Source of the DNA: Bacillus sp. NTK074B
GTDB lineage: Bacteria > Bacillota > Bacilli > Bacillales > Bacillaceae_B
Reading direction: 5' to 3'
NCBI RefSeq assembly: GCF_017303375.1
Contig: NZ_JAFKOH010000002.1
Span: forward strand, 372,001 to 436,000
Length of the DNA: 64,000 nucleotides
Below are positions 34,617-43,962 of this stretch, piece by piece. Position numbers and translations under genes: made by a program. Numbering within the stretch: the first letter of the stretch is position 1; each line of letters opens with the position of its first letter. The notes beneath the pieces were generated by a model. That model saw only the letters and a program-made list of their open reading frames with translations. It did not search any database and was not told the origin of the DNA.

Positions 34617-34655
34617 GAAAAAAAAGCGTGAAGAGCCATGGTCTCTTCACGCTTT
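34617..34655 (-). terminator. Terminator after rpmF
   Basis: GCGTGAAGAG/CTCTTCACGC around CCATGGT with a long minus-strand T tract, 17 bp after the rpmF stop. Confidence 0.95.
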
Positions 34656-34671
34656 TACGCGTTGTAAACGA

Positions 34672-34845
34672 TTATTTGTTTACAACTTCTTTTCCTTTAT
34701 ACGTTCCGCACTCTTTACAAACACGGTGTGCCAATTTCATTTCACCACAGTTTGGGCATGCTACCATACCAGGTACACGTAGTTTGAAGTGTGTACGACG
34801 TTGTCTTTTTGCTGTTTTAGAAGTTCTTCTAAAAGGTACTGCCAT
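34672..34845 (-). CDS. rpmF: 50S ribosomal protein L32
   Basis: 57 residues: [10 protein letters not shown] start and the zinc-ribbon cysteines C-P-N-C and C-x-x-C-G in the second half ([16 protein letters not shown]). All four cysteines are kept, so this is the zinc-binding form. AAGGAGGTG before the ATG at 34843-34845 fixes the start. It follows ylbN, the usual pairing. Confidence 0.98.
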   Translation of the reverse strand: MAVPFRRTSKTAKRQRRTHFKLRVPGMVACPNCGEMKLAHRVCKECGTYKGKEVVNK

Positions 34846-34909
34846 TCTTCCCACCTCCTTAAAAGAGATTCATACTCATTATGAAGCCAGTCGGACTGGT
34901 ACTTCGCTT

Positions 34910-35452
34910 TTAAGAGTTCTTGTTTTGATCAAGAAGTTTTGCTAAGTCAGCGAGTCGGGGATCTACTTTCTTCTCTTCCTCTTCTTCGACTTGATAAGCT
35001 TGTTCTTCTGTCATCACTTCCCAGTTCTTACCAGAAGGCATCTCATCTTGTTCTCTCGCTTCATCACTGATCACTTGCATCGGAATCTCAAGTAACAGCA
35101 ATTCTCTGATAGCCGGTTTTAAATCAATAACATCACCTTGTATACGATGTACTTCCTCTTCCTCATACTGATCATAATCAGCCTCATTTAGAAGATACGT
35201 CTCAATCGTATGAATGTCAACTGGTAAATCAACATCCACAAGGGTTCTTGAGCAAGGTAATACTAACTTCCCTTCTATATGAAGATGGAAAGTGACACGG
35301 TTTGAACCGATATCTGCCTTTCCAGACACCCGGATAGGAGAGACTTCTATAATTTGGGGATCCACTTCTTTCAGTTCATCCAAATTAATCGTTTCGTCTA
35401 TGGAAAGTCCCTTGTCTCTAAATTTTTGTAATTGTATTATCGACCATTTCAA
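34910..35452 (-). CDS. ylbN: YceD-family (DUF177) protein YlbN, 23S rRNA-associated
   Basis: 180 residues of the YceD family, with the conserved cysteine motif V-L-P-C-S-R-T-L (about 70-77), V-D-L-P-V (about 79-83) and D-L-K-P-A-I-R-E-L-L-L-L-E-I-P (about 117-131). The family is paired with L32 across bacteria and linked to 23S rRNA processing or accumulation. The start is TTG at 35450-35452 (M-K-W-S-I-I-Q-L-Q-K), 5 nt after GAGGTGA. A strong promoter lies immediately upstream. Confidence 0.94.
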   Translation of the reverse strand: MKWSIIQLQKFRDKGLSIDETINLDELKEVDPQIIEVSPIRVSGKADIGSNRVTFHLHIEGKLVLPCSRTLVDVDLPVDIHTIETYLLNEADYDQYEEEEVHRIQGDVIDLKPAIRELLLLEIPMQVISDEAREQDEMPSGKNWEVMTEEQAYQVEEEEEKKVDPRLADLAKLLDQNKNS

Positions 35453-35479
35453 TGTTATCACCTCAAGGCAACAAAAGTA

Positions 35480-35508
35480 ATTATAGCTTTCATAATACCG
35501 TTTGTCAA
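35480..35508 (-). promoter_or_regulatory. Consensus sigma-A promoter of ylbN-rpmF
   Basis: Minus strand TTGACA (35503-35508) and TATAAT (35480-35485), both perfect hexamers with a 17-bp spacer. The start site would be about 20 nt before ylbN. This is the best housekeeping promoter in the window and fits high demand for L32. Confidence 0.93.
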
Positions 35509-35688
35509 TATTTTTTCTTTACACTCTTTACAACCATAGTGTAGTAATTATAACGTTTTAATATAAGGTCTTTCAAATATTTTGTTACATTCGGTATGAT
35601 TCTTCCAAAAAAGCGGAGTATTTAGTTCATTTCCTTATATAATGAACATCAGAGGCACGTATGAAGATTAGAAAGGATGTGGGAATTT

Positions 35689-36900
35689 ATGAAAGCGACA
35701 GGTGTGGTAGTAGAATATAATCCCTTTCATAATGGGCATTTACATCATTTAAGGAAGACAAGGATAGTATCCGGTTCTGATATCGTGGTGGCAGTGATGA
35801 GTGGTCACTTCCTTCAACGGGGGGAACCGGCACTCGTTTCCAAGTGGTCACGCACCAAGATGGCTTTGGATGCCGGGGTGGACGTAGTGATCGAACTTCC
35901 GTATAGCTTTGCGACACAGCATGCTGAAATATTTTCAAAAGGGGCCATTACACTACTTGACAGGATTGGGTGTGAGAGCTTTTGTTTTGGTAGTGAAGAT
36001 GGGGATATTCACACCTTTAACAATACGATTCAATTTATCCATTCCAATCAAGAGCAATATGATAAGTACATACGGGACTTTATTCAGGAAGGGATGAGCT
36101 ACCCTTCTGCACTTGCAGGCGCATATCAAAGATTAGAGAAGAAAGGTTCACTGATCGATTTAAGTAAGCCTAATAATATTCTGGGATTCCATTATGTAGA
36201 GGCTAGAAATCGACTCTCCTCATCCTTGAAGGCATATACCATTACACGTGAATCGGCCGGGTACCATGATGAACATTTCGCATCACCATCAATCGCCAGT
36301 GCGACCAGCATCCGAAAAAGTATATTCAGCGACGGTGAAAATCACGCAATCAATTCTTATCTACCTGACAGTTCCGTCCAAGAACTTTATAGGTACAAAG
36401 AAGAGTATGGGGGTTTCCATAGGTGGGAGAATTACTGGAACCTTCTGCAATACAAAATCCTCTCTTCTTCAAAAGCCGAGCTTCAGGATATTTATGAAGT
36501 AGAAGAAGGGATCGAAAATCGAATGGTAGAATACGCCAAATCCTCTATGTCATTTGAAGACTTCATGACAAATCTAAAGACGAAGCGCTACACATGGACA
36601 CGACTACAAAGAATGCTACTACACATACTGACCGATACACATAAAGAGGACATGAAGAAGAGGCATGCCACCCCCGAGTATATCCGCCTGTTGGGGATGA
36701 ATAAGAAAGGCAGGGAATTCATCCGTCAACAGAAAAAGAATTTATCTCTCCCTCTGATCAGCAAACTTTCAAGCGCCGATCAACAATCCATAAGATTGGA
36801 TGTCAAGGCAGCAGAGGTTTATTCATTGGGCCTCCAGAGTCGTTCCGCAAGAAAAAAACTCCTACATCAGGAGTGGTCTCAACCACCAGTCATGATGTAG
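35689..36900 (+). CDS. tmcAL: tRNA(Met) cytidine acetate ligase TmcAL (YlbM)
   Basis: 403 residues. Nucleotidyltransferase-like fold with the H-x-G-H motif in N-P-F-H-N-G-H (about 10-16), V-V-A-V-M-S-G-H-F-L-Q-R-G-E-P (about 36-50) and W-S-R-T-K-M-A. TmcAL makes N4-acetylcytidine at the wobble base of elongator tRNA-Met using acetate and ATP. The ATG at 35689 is preceded by AAAGGA; four codons of upstream frame have no better site. Plus strand, divergent from ylbN. Confidence 0.95.
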   Translation: MKATGVVVEYNPFHNGHLHHLRKTRIVSGSDIVVAVMSGHFLQRGEPALVSKWSRTKMALDAGVDVVIELPYSFATQHAEIFSKGAITLLDRIGCESFCFGSEDGDIHTFNNTIQFIHSNQEQYDKYIRDFIQEGMSYPSALAGAYQRLEKKGSLIDLSKPNNILGFHYVEARNRLSSSLKAYTITRESAGYHDEHFASPSIASATSIRKSIFSDGENHAINSYLPDSSVQELYRYKEEYGGFHRWENYWNLLQYKILSSSKAELQDIYEVEEGIENRMVEYAKSSMSFEDFMTNLKTKRYTWTRLQRMLLHILTDTHKEDMKKRHATPEYIRLLGMNKKGREFIRQQKKNLSLPLISKLSSADQQSIRLDVKAAEVYSLGLQSRSARKKLLHQEWSQPPVMM

Positions 36901-36920
36901 CCAACCAGGTTTATTTACGC

Positions 36921-36953
36921 GAAAGAGACTGCCCAAGGATGGCAGTCTCTTTC
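36921..36953. terminator. Bidirectional terminator between tmcAL and ylbL
   Basis: GAAAGAGACTGCC/GGCAGTCTCTTTC with loop CAAGGAT, between convergent genes; T-rich 3' flank on the plus strand. Confidence 0.85.
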
Positions 36954-36954
36954 A

Positions 36955-37998
36955 TTATTTATCGATTGTTTCCAGGAAGGCAATGGCCTCCTCAAATGAT
37001 CTGACCGGAACCACTTTCATATCTGTTCCAATATCTTCTGCGGTCCTTTTGGCAGCAATATAGTTTGATTCAAGATCAGGATATTTTTCCTTCATATCTT
37101 TCGTGATCGTTTCATCAGGGGCAAGGAAATATTCCGCTCCAGCTTTGTCAGCGGCGATTATCTTTTGTTCGATGCCTCCGATTCGCCCGACTTCCCCATC
37201 CTCAGAAATAGTCCCGGTGCCTGCAATTCTATGGCCTTTAGCCAGATCATCCTCCGTTAGCTGGTCATAGATCTCCAAACTGAACATCAAACCGGCAGAT
37301 GGACCTCCTATTTCCTCAGTCTCTAGCTTTACCGGGGGATCTGTCATAATTTCTTTATCATCGCTTAACGTGATGCCGAGACCCACCTTATCAGGTACAT
37401 CCGGAAATGCTTCCAATGGGATCGTTTCAATCTCTTTGCTCTTGTTACGAACGTAAGTGATTTCCACTTTATCCCCTTTCGCCTTACCGCTTACGTAGTC
37501 GATGAATTCCTGTGATGACTGAAACGATTGACCATCGATGGCTGTGATTCGGTCGCCTGGTTTCAGGACATCTTCAGCAGGCATGGAGGGATAAATATTC
37601 AGTACATAAATCCCTTTATAATTATATTTATATGGTTTTCCAGCTTTTTTATATGCTACTTCTATCGCATGGCTTTGCGAATTATTCATGAGTTGTAGTT
37701 GACGTAAATTATATTCTTCATCGCTTTCATGGGGACTTCTGATCTCGTCGACAGGAAAAATATACTCATATTTTCTTAAGCTGGCCATCAAGTAAGCATA
37801 AATATTCGCCCTTCCCATCCGTACTGTTGTCAGCATCAATTCTCCGTCATCCTGATACCCATTCTCCACATGAACAATTGGATCAAGTTCATGAGCACTT
37901 CCGGGTTTCGTCACATAATAAGGGAGGTAGTAAAAGGAACTGGCAACCATGATAATGGTCATGATGACGAGGGTTCTTATTAACGTTTTCGTTTTCAT
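36955..37998 (-). CDS. ylbL: PDZ and Lon-type serine protease YlbL
   Basis: 347 residues. N-terminal membrane anchor (about 7-27), PDZ domain (about 120-205, I-Y-P-S-M-P-A-E-D-V-L-K-P-G-D-R-I), and C-terminal Lon-like protease domain with the catalytic serine in G-G-P-S-A-G-L-M (about 225-232) and the lysine near residue 275 (A-A-D-K-A-G-A). In B. subtilis YlbL works with CtpA to clear the division inhibitor YneA after DNA damage. AAGGAG 8 nt before the ATG at 37996-37998. Confidence 0.95.
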   Translation of the reverse strand: MKTKTLIRTLVIMTIIMVASSFYYLPYYVTKPGSAHELDPIVHVENGYQDDGELMLTTVRMGRANIYAYLMASLRKYEYIFPVDEIRSPHESDEEYNLRQLQLMNNSQSHAIEVAYKKAGKPYKYNYKGIYVLNIYPSMPAEDVLKPGDRITAIDGQSFQSSQEFIDYVSGKAKGDKVEITYVRNKSKEIETIPLEAFPDVPDKVGLGITLSDDKEIMTDPPVKLETEEIGGPSAGLMFSLEIYDQLTEDDLAKGHRIAGTGTISEDGEVGRIGGIEQKIIAADKAGAEYFLAPDETITKDMKEKYPDLESNYIAAKRTAEDIGTDMKVVPVRSFEEAIAFLETIDK

Positions 37999-38003
37999 AC
38001 TCT

Positions 38004-38783
38004 TTACTCCTTCCAATTGTCTAAAGCTTTCTGAATTGAAGGAATAACCTTCTTTGCTTCTTCTTCTCCCATATCGATGATTTCCTCAATGTTTTTAAAA
38101 GCCCTGGTGCTGTACATTTCAACATGGGGCCTGATCATGAAATCAGAAGCAAATTCCCGGTGGGCGACGATTTCTAATTGTAAGATATCGATACTTTGCA
38201 TGATGACGTCATAGATGGTGGTGATTTCTGCATTTCGTTTTACGTGGGATACGTCCACTCCTATGACGATATCCGCTCCCATTTCTTTTACAACCGAGAC
38301 CGGGACCCTGTCAATGACTCCTCCGTCCACCAATAAACGGCCATTTATCTTTTCAGGTACAAAAATTCCAGGGATGGCAATGCTCGCCCTGACAGCACTT
38401 GAAATGGGGCCTGTTGTGAACACGACCTTCTCACCGTTTGTTATATCCGTTGCCACCACGCTGACAGGGATATTTAAATCTTCAATATTTTTATTGTGAG
38501 TAAATAGTTGAATGAATTCTTTTATTCTTTTTCCTGAAATAAACCCCATCTTGGGCACGGTAAAGTCTAAATAATACTTCCTTCTGAAGGTGGTGGAAAG
38601 CTTGTATAAATCCTCCATCTTGTGCCCCACCCCATAGAAGCAGCCAACAAGAGCCCCCATACTGCTGCCGGCAATCATATCTATCGGTATTTTCGCTTCA
38701 TCAAATGCCTTTAAAACACCTAAATGAGCAAATCCCCTTGCTCCACCCGAGCCGAGGGCTAATCCGATTTTTGGTCTATCCAT
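38004..38783 (-). CDS. ylbK: Patatin-like phospholipase YlbK (RssA family)
   Basis: 259 residues with oxyanion loop G-S-G-G-A-R-G (about 12-18), nucleophile elbow G-S-S-M-G (about 40-44) and the catalytic dyad Asp in D-G-G (about 152-154). A bacterial patatin, probably a lipid acyl hydrolase; natural substrate unknown. It ends 5 bp before ylbL, so the two form an operon. Confidence 0.94.
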   Translation of the reverse strand: MDRPKIGLALGSGGARGFAHLGVLKAFDEAKIPIDMIAGSSMGALVGCFYGVGHKMEDLYKLSTTFRRKYYLDFTVPKMGFISGKRIKEFIQLFTHNKNIEDLNIPVSVVATDITNGEKVVFTTGPISSAVRASIAIPGIFVPEKINGRLLVDGGVIDRVPVSVVKEMGADIVIGVDVSHVKRNAEITTIYDVIMQSIDILQLEIVAHREFASDFMIRPHVEMYSTRAFKNIEEIIDMGEEEAKKVIPSIQKALDNWKE

Positions 38784-38958
38784 GCCCTTCCCCCTTTTCC
38801 CGAGTTATCGGTATAGTCATCATATGGTCTATTTCAATTATGTATGAGTATATTGAATAATATGAGGACAAGTTGAATTAATCTCATTTTATCATTCTTT
38901 TCCCGTTTCACAAGGGATTGAAATAGAAGGAAGTATATTCTTAGGGGAGGAAATCCGG

Positions 38959-40176
38959 TTGTACAAATCTAAAATGAAAACCTTGGCCTTATCCATAGGC
39001 GTAACGATATTTGCAGCTTCTCTCATCCTGATGCCGGGGGAATCTCTCGAGGCATCTATCAGGGGTCTGGATATGTGGTGGGAGATCGTATTTCCATCTT
39101 TATTACCATTTTTCATTGTTTCAGAGATGTTAATCGGGTTTGGCGTTGTCCGATTCATTGGAGTCATGCTCGAACCCTTTATGAGGCCAATCTTCCGGGT
39201 TCCGGGAGTTGGTGGATTTGTGTGGGCGATGGGGATGGCATCAGGCTTTCCTGCAGGAGCTAAATTGACGGCCCGCTTGCGTCAGGAGGATCAGATTACT
39301 AAACTGGAAGGGGAAAGACTCGTTTCCTTCACGAACTCTTCCAATCCGCTTTTTATATTTGGGGCTGTTTCTGTTGGATTCTTTCAAAATGCAACCCTTG
39401 GTATTGTGTTAGCCGCGGCTCATTATATCGGGAATGTATGCGTTGGGGTCGTCATGAGGTTCTATGGAAGGAAAGAGGACCAAGAGATGACAAGGAGAAA
39501 AAAGGAGAAGAAAGGATTCATCATCAAGGAAGCCTTTTCGGCCCTTCACCAAACCAGGATAGAGGATAAACGGCCCATCGGGAAACTTCTCGGTGATGCT
39601 GTCACTTCATCCATCCAAACATTATTGATGATAGGCGGTTTCATCATCTTATTCTCAGTTATGAATAAAATGCTGTATCACCTTCACATTACGACCTTTT
39701 TTGCAGAGGGGTTATCAGCTTTATTTATTCTGTTTCAATTACCGGAACCGTTAAGCATACCTTTTATCTCAGGGCTATTTGAAATTACTTTGGGATCAAA
39801 GCTCACCAGTGGAATAACTGAGGCAACCCTGCTCCAACAGGCGATTATAACGAGTTTCATTTTGGGCTTCTCAGGATTTAGCGTTCAGGCACAGGTGGCG
39901 AGCATCCTTGCAGAGACAGATATACGGTTCAAACCTTTTTTCTATGCAAGATTTATTCACGGTCTCGCGGCATCGATGGCCACCATCCTCCTATGGAAGC
40001 CGATTTACGGAAGGTTCTCAGATGACCAGCTTTCCAATGCCATACCGGTTTTCGCCAGACATAACGACGCATTTTGGACCGACGTGCTTTATTGGTTGAA
40101 GTCAGTCGGTCCTGTCATCACAATCCTAAGCCTAATGGTATATATCATCCTATATGCAAAGAGAAGCAGTTCCTGA
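38959..40176 (+). CDS. ylbJ: Sporulation integral membrane protein YlbJ
   Basis: 405 residues, about eight to ten membrane segments, nucleoside-recognition (Gate) domain family. Motifs include W-W-E-I-V-F-P-S-L-L-P-F-F (about 42-54) and G-x-P-A-G-A-K-L (about 95-102). Known in sporulation of B. subtilis as sigma-E dependent; mutants are blocked in engulfment-related or cortex steps. Start TTG at 38959-38961 with GGGGAGG 8 nt upstream. Divergent from ylbK. Confidence 0.94.
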   Translation: MYKSKMKTLALSIGVTIFAASLILMPGESLEASIRGLDMWWEIVFPSLLPFFIVSEMLIGFGVVRFIGVMLEPFMRPIFRVPGVGGFVWAMGMASGFPAGAKLTARLRQEDQITKLEGERLVSFTNSSNPLFIFGAVSVGFFQNATLGIVLAAAHYIGNVCVGVVMRFYGRKEDQEMTRRKKEKKGFIIKEAFSALHQTRIEDKRPIGKLLGDAVTSSIQTLLMIGGFIILFSVMNKMLYHLHITTFFAEGLSALFILFQLPEPLSIPFISGLFEITLGSKLTSGITEATLLQQAIITSFILGFSGFSVQAQVASILAETDIRFKPFFYARFIHGLAASMATILLWKPIYGRFSDDQLSNAIPVFARHNDAFWTDVLYWLKSVGPVITILSLMVYIILYAKRSSS

Positions 40177-40183
40177 AGAAAAT

Positions 40184-40256
40184 AGGGTTGGTTCCCGTTT
40201 ACCATCCTTCTTGCCACCTTGAGTGAAAAATCGAGGTCCATTGCAGGAAACAACCC
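40184..40256. terminator. Possible long hairpin between ylbJ and coaD
   Basis: AGGGTTGGTTCC pairs imperfectly with GGAAACAACCCT, enclosing a smaller stem (CACCTTGA with TCGAGGT). It sits between convergent genes but has no T tract, so the terminator role is tentative. Confidence 0.4.
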
Positions 40257-40263
40257 TGGTTCA

Positions 40264-40764
<501 letters not shown>

Positions 40765-40780
40765 CTATTAGTGACTTTCT

Positions 40781-41338
40781 TCATTCATTCTCGACCGAAA
40801 AAATAGAAATCCGTATGATTCCATACGTTTCTTCCCTCACCTTACTCAACCTGCCCGCAGTTTCTTCCAGAGTAATTTCAGAGCCATGCTCACACATGAC
40901 GTAACCGCTTTCATTTAGAAGGTTGTGTTCATCGATGAACTCGAGGAGTTGTTGAAGCTTTTGCTGTTTATAAGGAGGATCAAGGAAAATATAATCAAAG
41001 ACAATTTCTCTTTTTACGATTGCCTTTAACGCTCTTGTTGCCTCGTTACGATACACTTCACCCTGATTTAATAAATGGCAATCCTCCAGATTGGCCTTTA
41101 TGGTTTGAAATGCTTTTGCGTCGCGGTCCACAAATATTACGGAATCAAGTCCGCGGCTTAACGCCTCTATTCCCAGTCCACCGCTTCCAGCAAACAAATC
41201 CAGTCCTGTCCCTCCATTGAAGTAGGGTCCTAACATATTAAATATTGACTCTTTTACCTTATCTGTTGTGGGCCTTGTCCCACTTCCGGGAACAGCCTTC
41301 AGCGGCCTGCCCTTTAACGTACCTGATATGACTCTCAT
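40781..41338 (-). CDS. rsmD: 16S rRNA (guanine(966)-N2)-methyltransferase RsmD
   Basis: 185 residues. N-terminal R-V-I-S-G-T-L-K-G-R, SAM motif D-L-F-A-G-S-G-G-L-G-I-E-A (about 47-59), and catalytic D-P-P-Y (about 120-123). It methylates N2 of G966 in 16S rRNA. Start ATG at 41336-41338 with GGTGGA about 7 nt upstream; the longer frame upstream has no matching family sequence. Confidence 0.96.
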   Translation of the reverse strand: MRVISGTLKGRPLKAVPGSGTRPTTDKVKESIFNMLGPYFNGGTGLDLFAGSGGLGIEALSRGLDSVIFVDRDAKAFQTIKANLEDCHLLNQGEVYRNEATRALKAIVKREIVFDYIFLDPPYKQQKLQQLLEFIDEHNLLNESGYVMCEHGSEITLEETAGRLSKVREETYGIIRISIFSVENE

Positions 41339-41575
41339 AATCATCCACCATATATGTATTTTTTTCTTCACTATCCTATCATATCTCGACACATATCGCC
41401 ACATTCTAAATTTGCTTGAAAAATGTATAAAATCATTATGATAGGTGATAATGAAGGTAACAGCATCCTTACTGATGTTGTTGCCAACCGCGGAGAAGAC
41501 TTAAGATTCCCCATAAGTTCTTCCTCCGGTTTCTCCTCTCCCTTTGCCTTCTTTCCAGAGATGGATATAGAAGGA

Positions 41576-41604
41576 CCCTGCAGAAAGTTCTGCAGGGCTT
41601 TTTT
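41576..41604 (+). terminator. Orphan plus-strand intrinsic terminator
   Basis: CCCTGCAGAA/TTCTGCAGGG followed by CTTTTTT on the plus strand. No plus-strand gene ends here: the nearest one upstream is ylbJ, 1.4 kb away, with coaD and rsmD antisense in between. On the minus strand the 3' flank is not T-rich, so it is a weaker terminator for the gene at 41609-43030. Confidence 0.65.
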
Positions 41605-41608
41605 ATGT

Positions 41609-43030
41609 TCATGTTGAAATTCTAATGACATCATCCTCTTCCTGCACATCCACCTTAAACAGCTTCTTCAACAAGTGAATATCTATATAAACCGGACCCC
41701 CTATCGTTTGAACCGGCTTCACTAAAGAACCGTAAATTTCTTCGTTGTATATAAAAAAGTCCTCATTTACATAGAACCTTAATGTATTCCCATTTAATGA
41801 TGTAAAATATTCACCGGGTTCAACCTCTTTCATCTCGATCCCCAAATCTTTAACTGCTTCGGGGAACTGGATGAACTCGTTTTGTTTGTTTGAAACATAC
41901 GATAGTTGTGTCGGTTCTTGATTAACCAAGATAGGTTTATTTCCTTTTAGGATGAAGGGCTTGTTCTCGTCCTTGTTGACATTTTCTTCAAAAAAAGTGG
42001 ATGTATACCCTGTTACCCTACTGACTGCATCATCCAAGAATGCATGATCAATTGTATGATCCTTGGCGATTGTAGGATCCTTGACCATTTGTCTAAGATT
42101 CTCCCAATCGGAGAGACTTAAACCGTCTAATAACTGTTTATATGCCCAAGCAGGTTTACCAGTGGGCGGAACCTCGTTTAATAGAAGACCGACAACCAAT
42201 TCCCTCAACCAGGTCTCACTGTCAAGTGAATACATTGCTTGATATAACAAACTTCGCCTAATATTATTCATATACTCTCCGCTGGATTCATCGCTCATTA
42301 TGATCAGGTGAGAAGATAGGAAAGGTTTAATGTTTTTCGTTATGATGACAGTGACGAAGCCGTCATCGGGGTCGAATGAAGTCAACTGTTCTTCCAATCC
42401 GGAATGGTTCAGGTCGTTTGACATCACCCTTACAGATGAATATTCTTCTTCTTTCCATTCATCTTTTGTCCATAGTAAGGCAGAAGGTCCACCTTTACCC
42501 CTGAAGGAATAATAATCAATATAATCCAATTTCTTAAAGCTCTTTGATTGATATCCTGCTATCCATTCTCCTCTTCTAAGGCTCTTTTCCGTTAACTGGA
42601 TATCGGTGCTGGTAGTTGAAACATCAGATAGCACAGGAAACCAACTCCCTAATAAGATATATCCGGATTTAGGAGATTGCTTTATCGAATAGGTTATGGT
42701 GATTTCCTGGGGAACAGGTTTAGGTGCATTTATTTGGAATTCACCGTTTTCTTTCGTTAAACAATTCTTTCCACCCTGATCCCTGCACGAGAAATTTTCT
42801 GACCCTTCAGGCCATTGAATCGTTATGGGATCAGAACTCCCTGCAGGAAACTGAATGGTTTGTTCAATCATAAATATGCCTTCATTATGAATGATGGAGT
42901 AAGATTGATCGACTTTTACAACACCTGATTCCCCGGCACTCTCAGTTGTAAAGCCCATCCATTGAAAGAAGAGAATGGATGAACTGATAAGGATCATCAT
43001 TAAGCACAATGTAATTAAAAACCGTTTCAT
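41609..43030 (-). CDS. Exported or membrane-anchored protein of unknown function with a C-terminal stalk-like domain
   Basis: 473 residues. I do not recognise the family of the main part. N-terminal hydrophobic segment (about 4-26) after M-K-R, then an extracellular beta-rich region with a C-R-D-Q-G-G-K-N-C pair that could form a disulfide (about 83-91), a helical middle (about 245-340), and a C-terminal stretch (about 400-473, L-N-G-N-T-L-R-F-Y-V-N-E-D then V-Y-I-D-I-H-L-L-K-K-L-F) resembling the copper-amine-oxidase-N/stalk domains of surface proteins. AAGGGG 6 nt before the ATG. It lies between rsmD and ylbG, which are adjacent in B. subtilis. Confidence 0.8.
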   Translation of the reverse strand: MKRFLITLCLMMILISSSILFFQWMGFTTESAGESGVVKVDQSYSIIHNEGIFMIEQTIQFPAGSSDPITIQWPEGSENFSCRDQGGKNCLTKENGEFQINAPKPVPQEITITYSIKQSPKSGYILLGSWFPVLSDVSTTSTDIQLTEKSLRRGEWIAGYQSKSFKKLDYIDYYSFRGKGGPSALLWTKDEWKEEEYSSVRVMSNDLNHSGLEEQLTSFDPDDGFVTVIITKNIKPFLSSHLIIMSDESSGEYMNNIRRSLLYQAMYSLDSETWLRELVVGLLLNEVPPTGKPAWAYKQLLDGLSLSDWENLRQMVKDPTIAKDHTIDHAFLDDAVSRVTGYTSTFFEENVNKDENKPFILKGNKPILVNQEPTQLSYVSNKQNEFIQFPEAVKDLGIEMKEVEPGEYFTSLNGNTLRFYVNEDFFIYNEEIYGSLVKPVQTIGGPVYIDIHLLKKLFKVDVQEEDDVIRIST

Positions 43031-43478
43031 ACTCTACCCCTTACCGTGTATGTTACTTAAAGAATAGCAGATTTTGAAGGGAAATGGTGATACATTTTTT
43101 TGTGAAATGATCGTATTCACCCCAATTCAAAATCCTTGCTGTCAATCAGGTGAGAAGAATTGTTCAAGAGATCCGTTACTACCGGATCCCATTTCCTTCA
43201 TCAAGCAAACCATTATTCAGGAGAATATCCTGAAGTTCGTGTAAATCAGAACTACCAAACTCCTTTTTCAGTGCAATGGATAGAATTCCGTGAGCGGCCA
43301 AGGTGGAAAGGATTGCGGTGACGATAAATGAATCTCCATTTATAACCCAAGGACGATAAAAAACAATAACTATATCATGAACATCACCCCTATAAGTTAT
43401 TTAAGCATCTTTACTTATAACTATATGTTTGAAATAATAAGGAATTGATTAACTAGGTAAGAAAAGGGGAATGAGAGA
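43031..43478. other. 448-bp intergenic region between divergent genes, with a possible gene relic
   Basis: On the minus strand a frame without an ATG runs from about 43390 down to a stop at 43179-43181 (about 68 codons, including N-G-D-S-F-I-V-T-A-I-L-S-T-L-A-A and L-H-E-L-Q-D-I-L-L). It has plausible amino-acid content but no start codon with a ribosome binding site, so it may be a decayed small gene. No firm promoter is assigned for either flanking gene. Confidence 0.35.
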
Positions 43479-43868
43479 ATGATTCAACGATTTATTGAAT
43501 TAGGAGAAGGGTATTCAGATATTTACGAACTTATGGAACTTGCGAATGCGAATAAAGCACGTCTACAGCATATGCTCGCATTCCATACCGTCGTCAAAGA
43601 CCGTCCTGTCACTTCAATCGCTCTTGTGATGAAACCAACAGAGGAAGGGAAATTTCAAGCCATATATATATGCAGAGAAGGGATCCCAAACCCTAATATC
43701 CAACCAAACCAGCGCTACACATTATTCGAGGAAACTGCCGCAATGCTTGATAAAGTAATTATCCAAATGGACGTGAAGCCCTCTACTCTATTTCCGGAAA
43801 ACGCCCTGTATTATCAGCATTTGATAGCAATTTTACGATTAAATCATTATATCCTGCCATTACAGTAA
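43479..43868 (+). CDS. Conserved hypothetical protein of Bacilli (DUF7147-like)
   Basis: 129 residues, soluble, mixed alpha/beta, no membrane segment and no cysteine cluster. Begins M-I-Q-R-F-I-E-L-G-E-G-Y-S-D-I-Y-E-L. I associate it with the small DUF7147-type family of Bacilli that neighbours ylbG, but this is from memory. GGGGAATGAGAG precedes the ATG. Function unknown. It is convergent with ylbG. Confidence 0.75.
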   Translation: MIQRFIELGEGYSDIYELMELANANKARLQHMLAFHTVVKDRPVTSIALVMKPTEEGKFQAIYICREGIPNPNIQPNQRYTLFEETAAMLDKVIIQMDVKPSTLFPENALYYQHLIAILRLNHYILPLQ

Positions 43869-43923
43869 TCAAGATTGAGAAAAATGAGCAGGTTTTTGGC
43901 GGATGCGTTCTATTTATTCCTAT

Positions 43924-43957
43924 GAAAAAAGCTGCCAAAACAACGCTCTTTGGCAGC
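43924..43957 (-). terminator. Terminator after ylbG
   Basis: GCTGCCAAA/TTTGGCAGC with loop ACAACGCTC and T tract on the minus strand, just after the ylbG stop. Confidence 0.9.
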
Positions 43958-43962
43958 AATCT

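Noticed and set aside
38892..39167. A 91-codon frame opposite the start of ylbJ
   Set aside because: Antisense to a well-supported gene, low-complexity composition, no ribosome binding site.
41371..41649. A 92-codon minus-strand frame after the exported-protein gene
   Set aside because: Its first part crosses a hairpin and the upstream gene end. The inner 47-codon frame from 41514 has a GGAGG site but no recognisable protein features, so it is mentioned only as an alternative.
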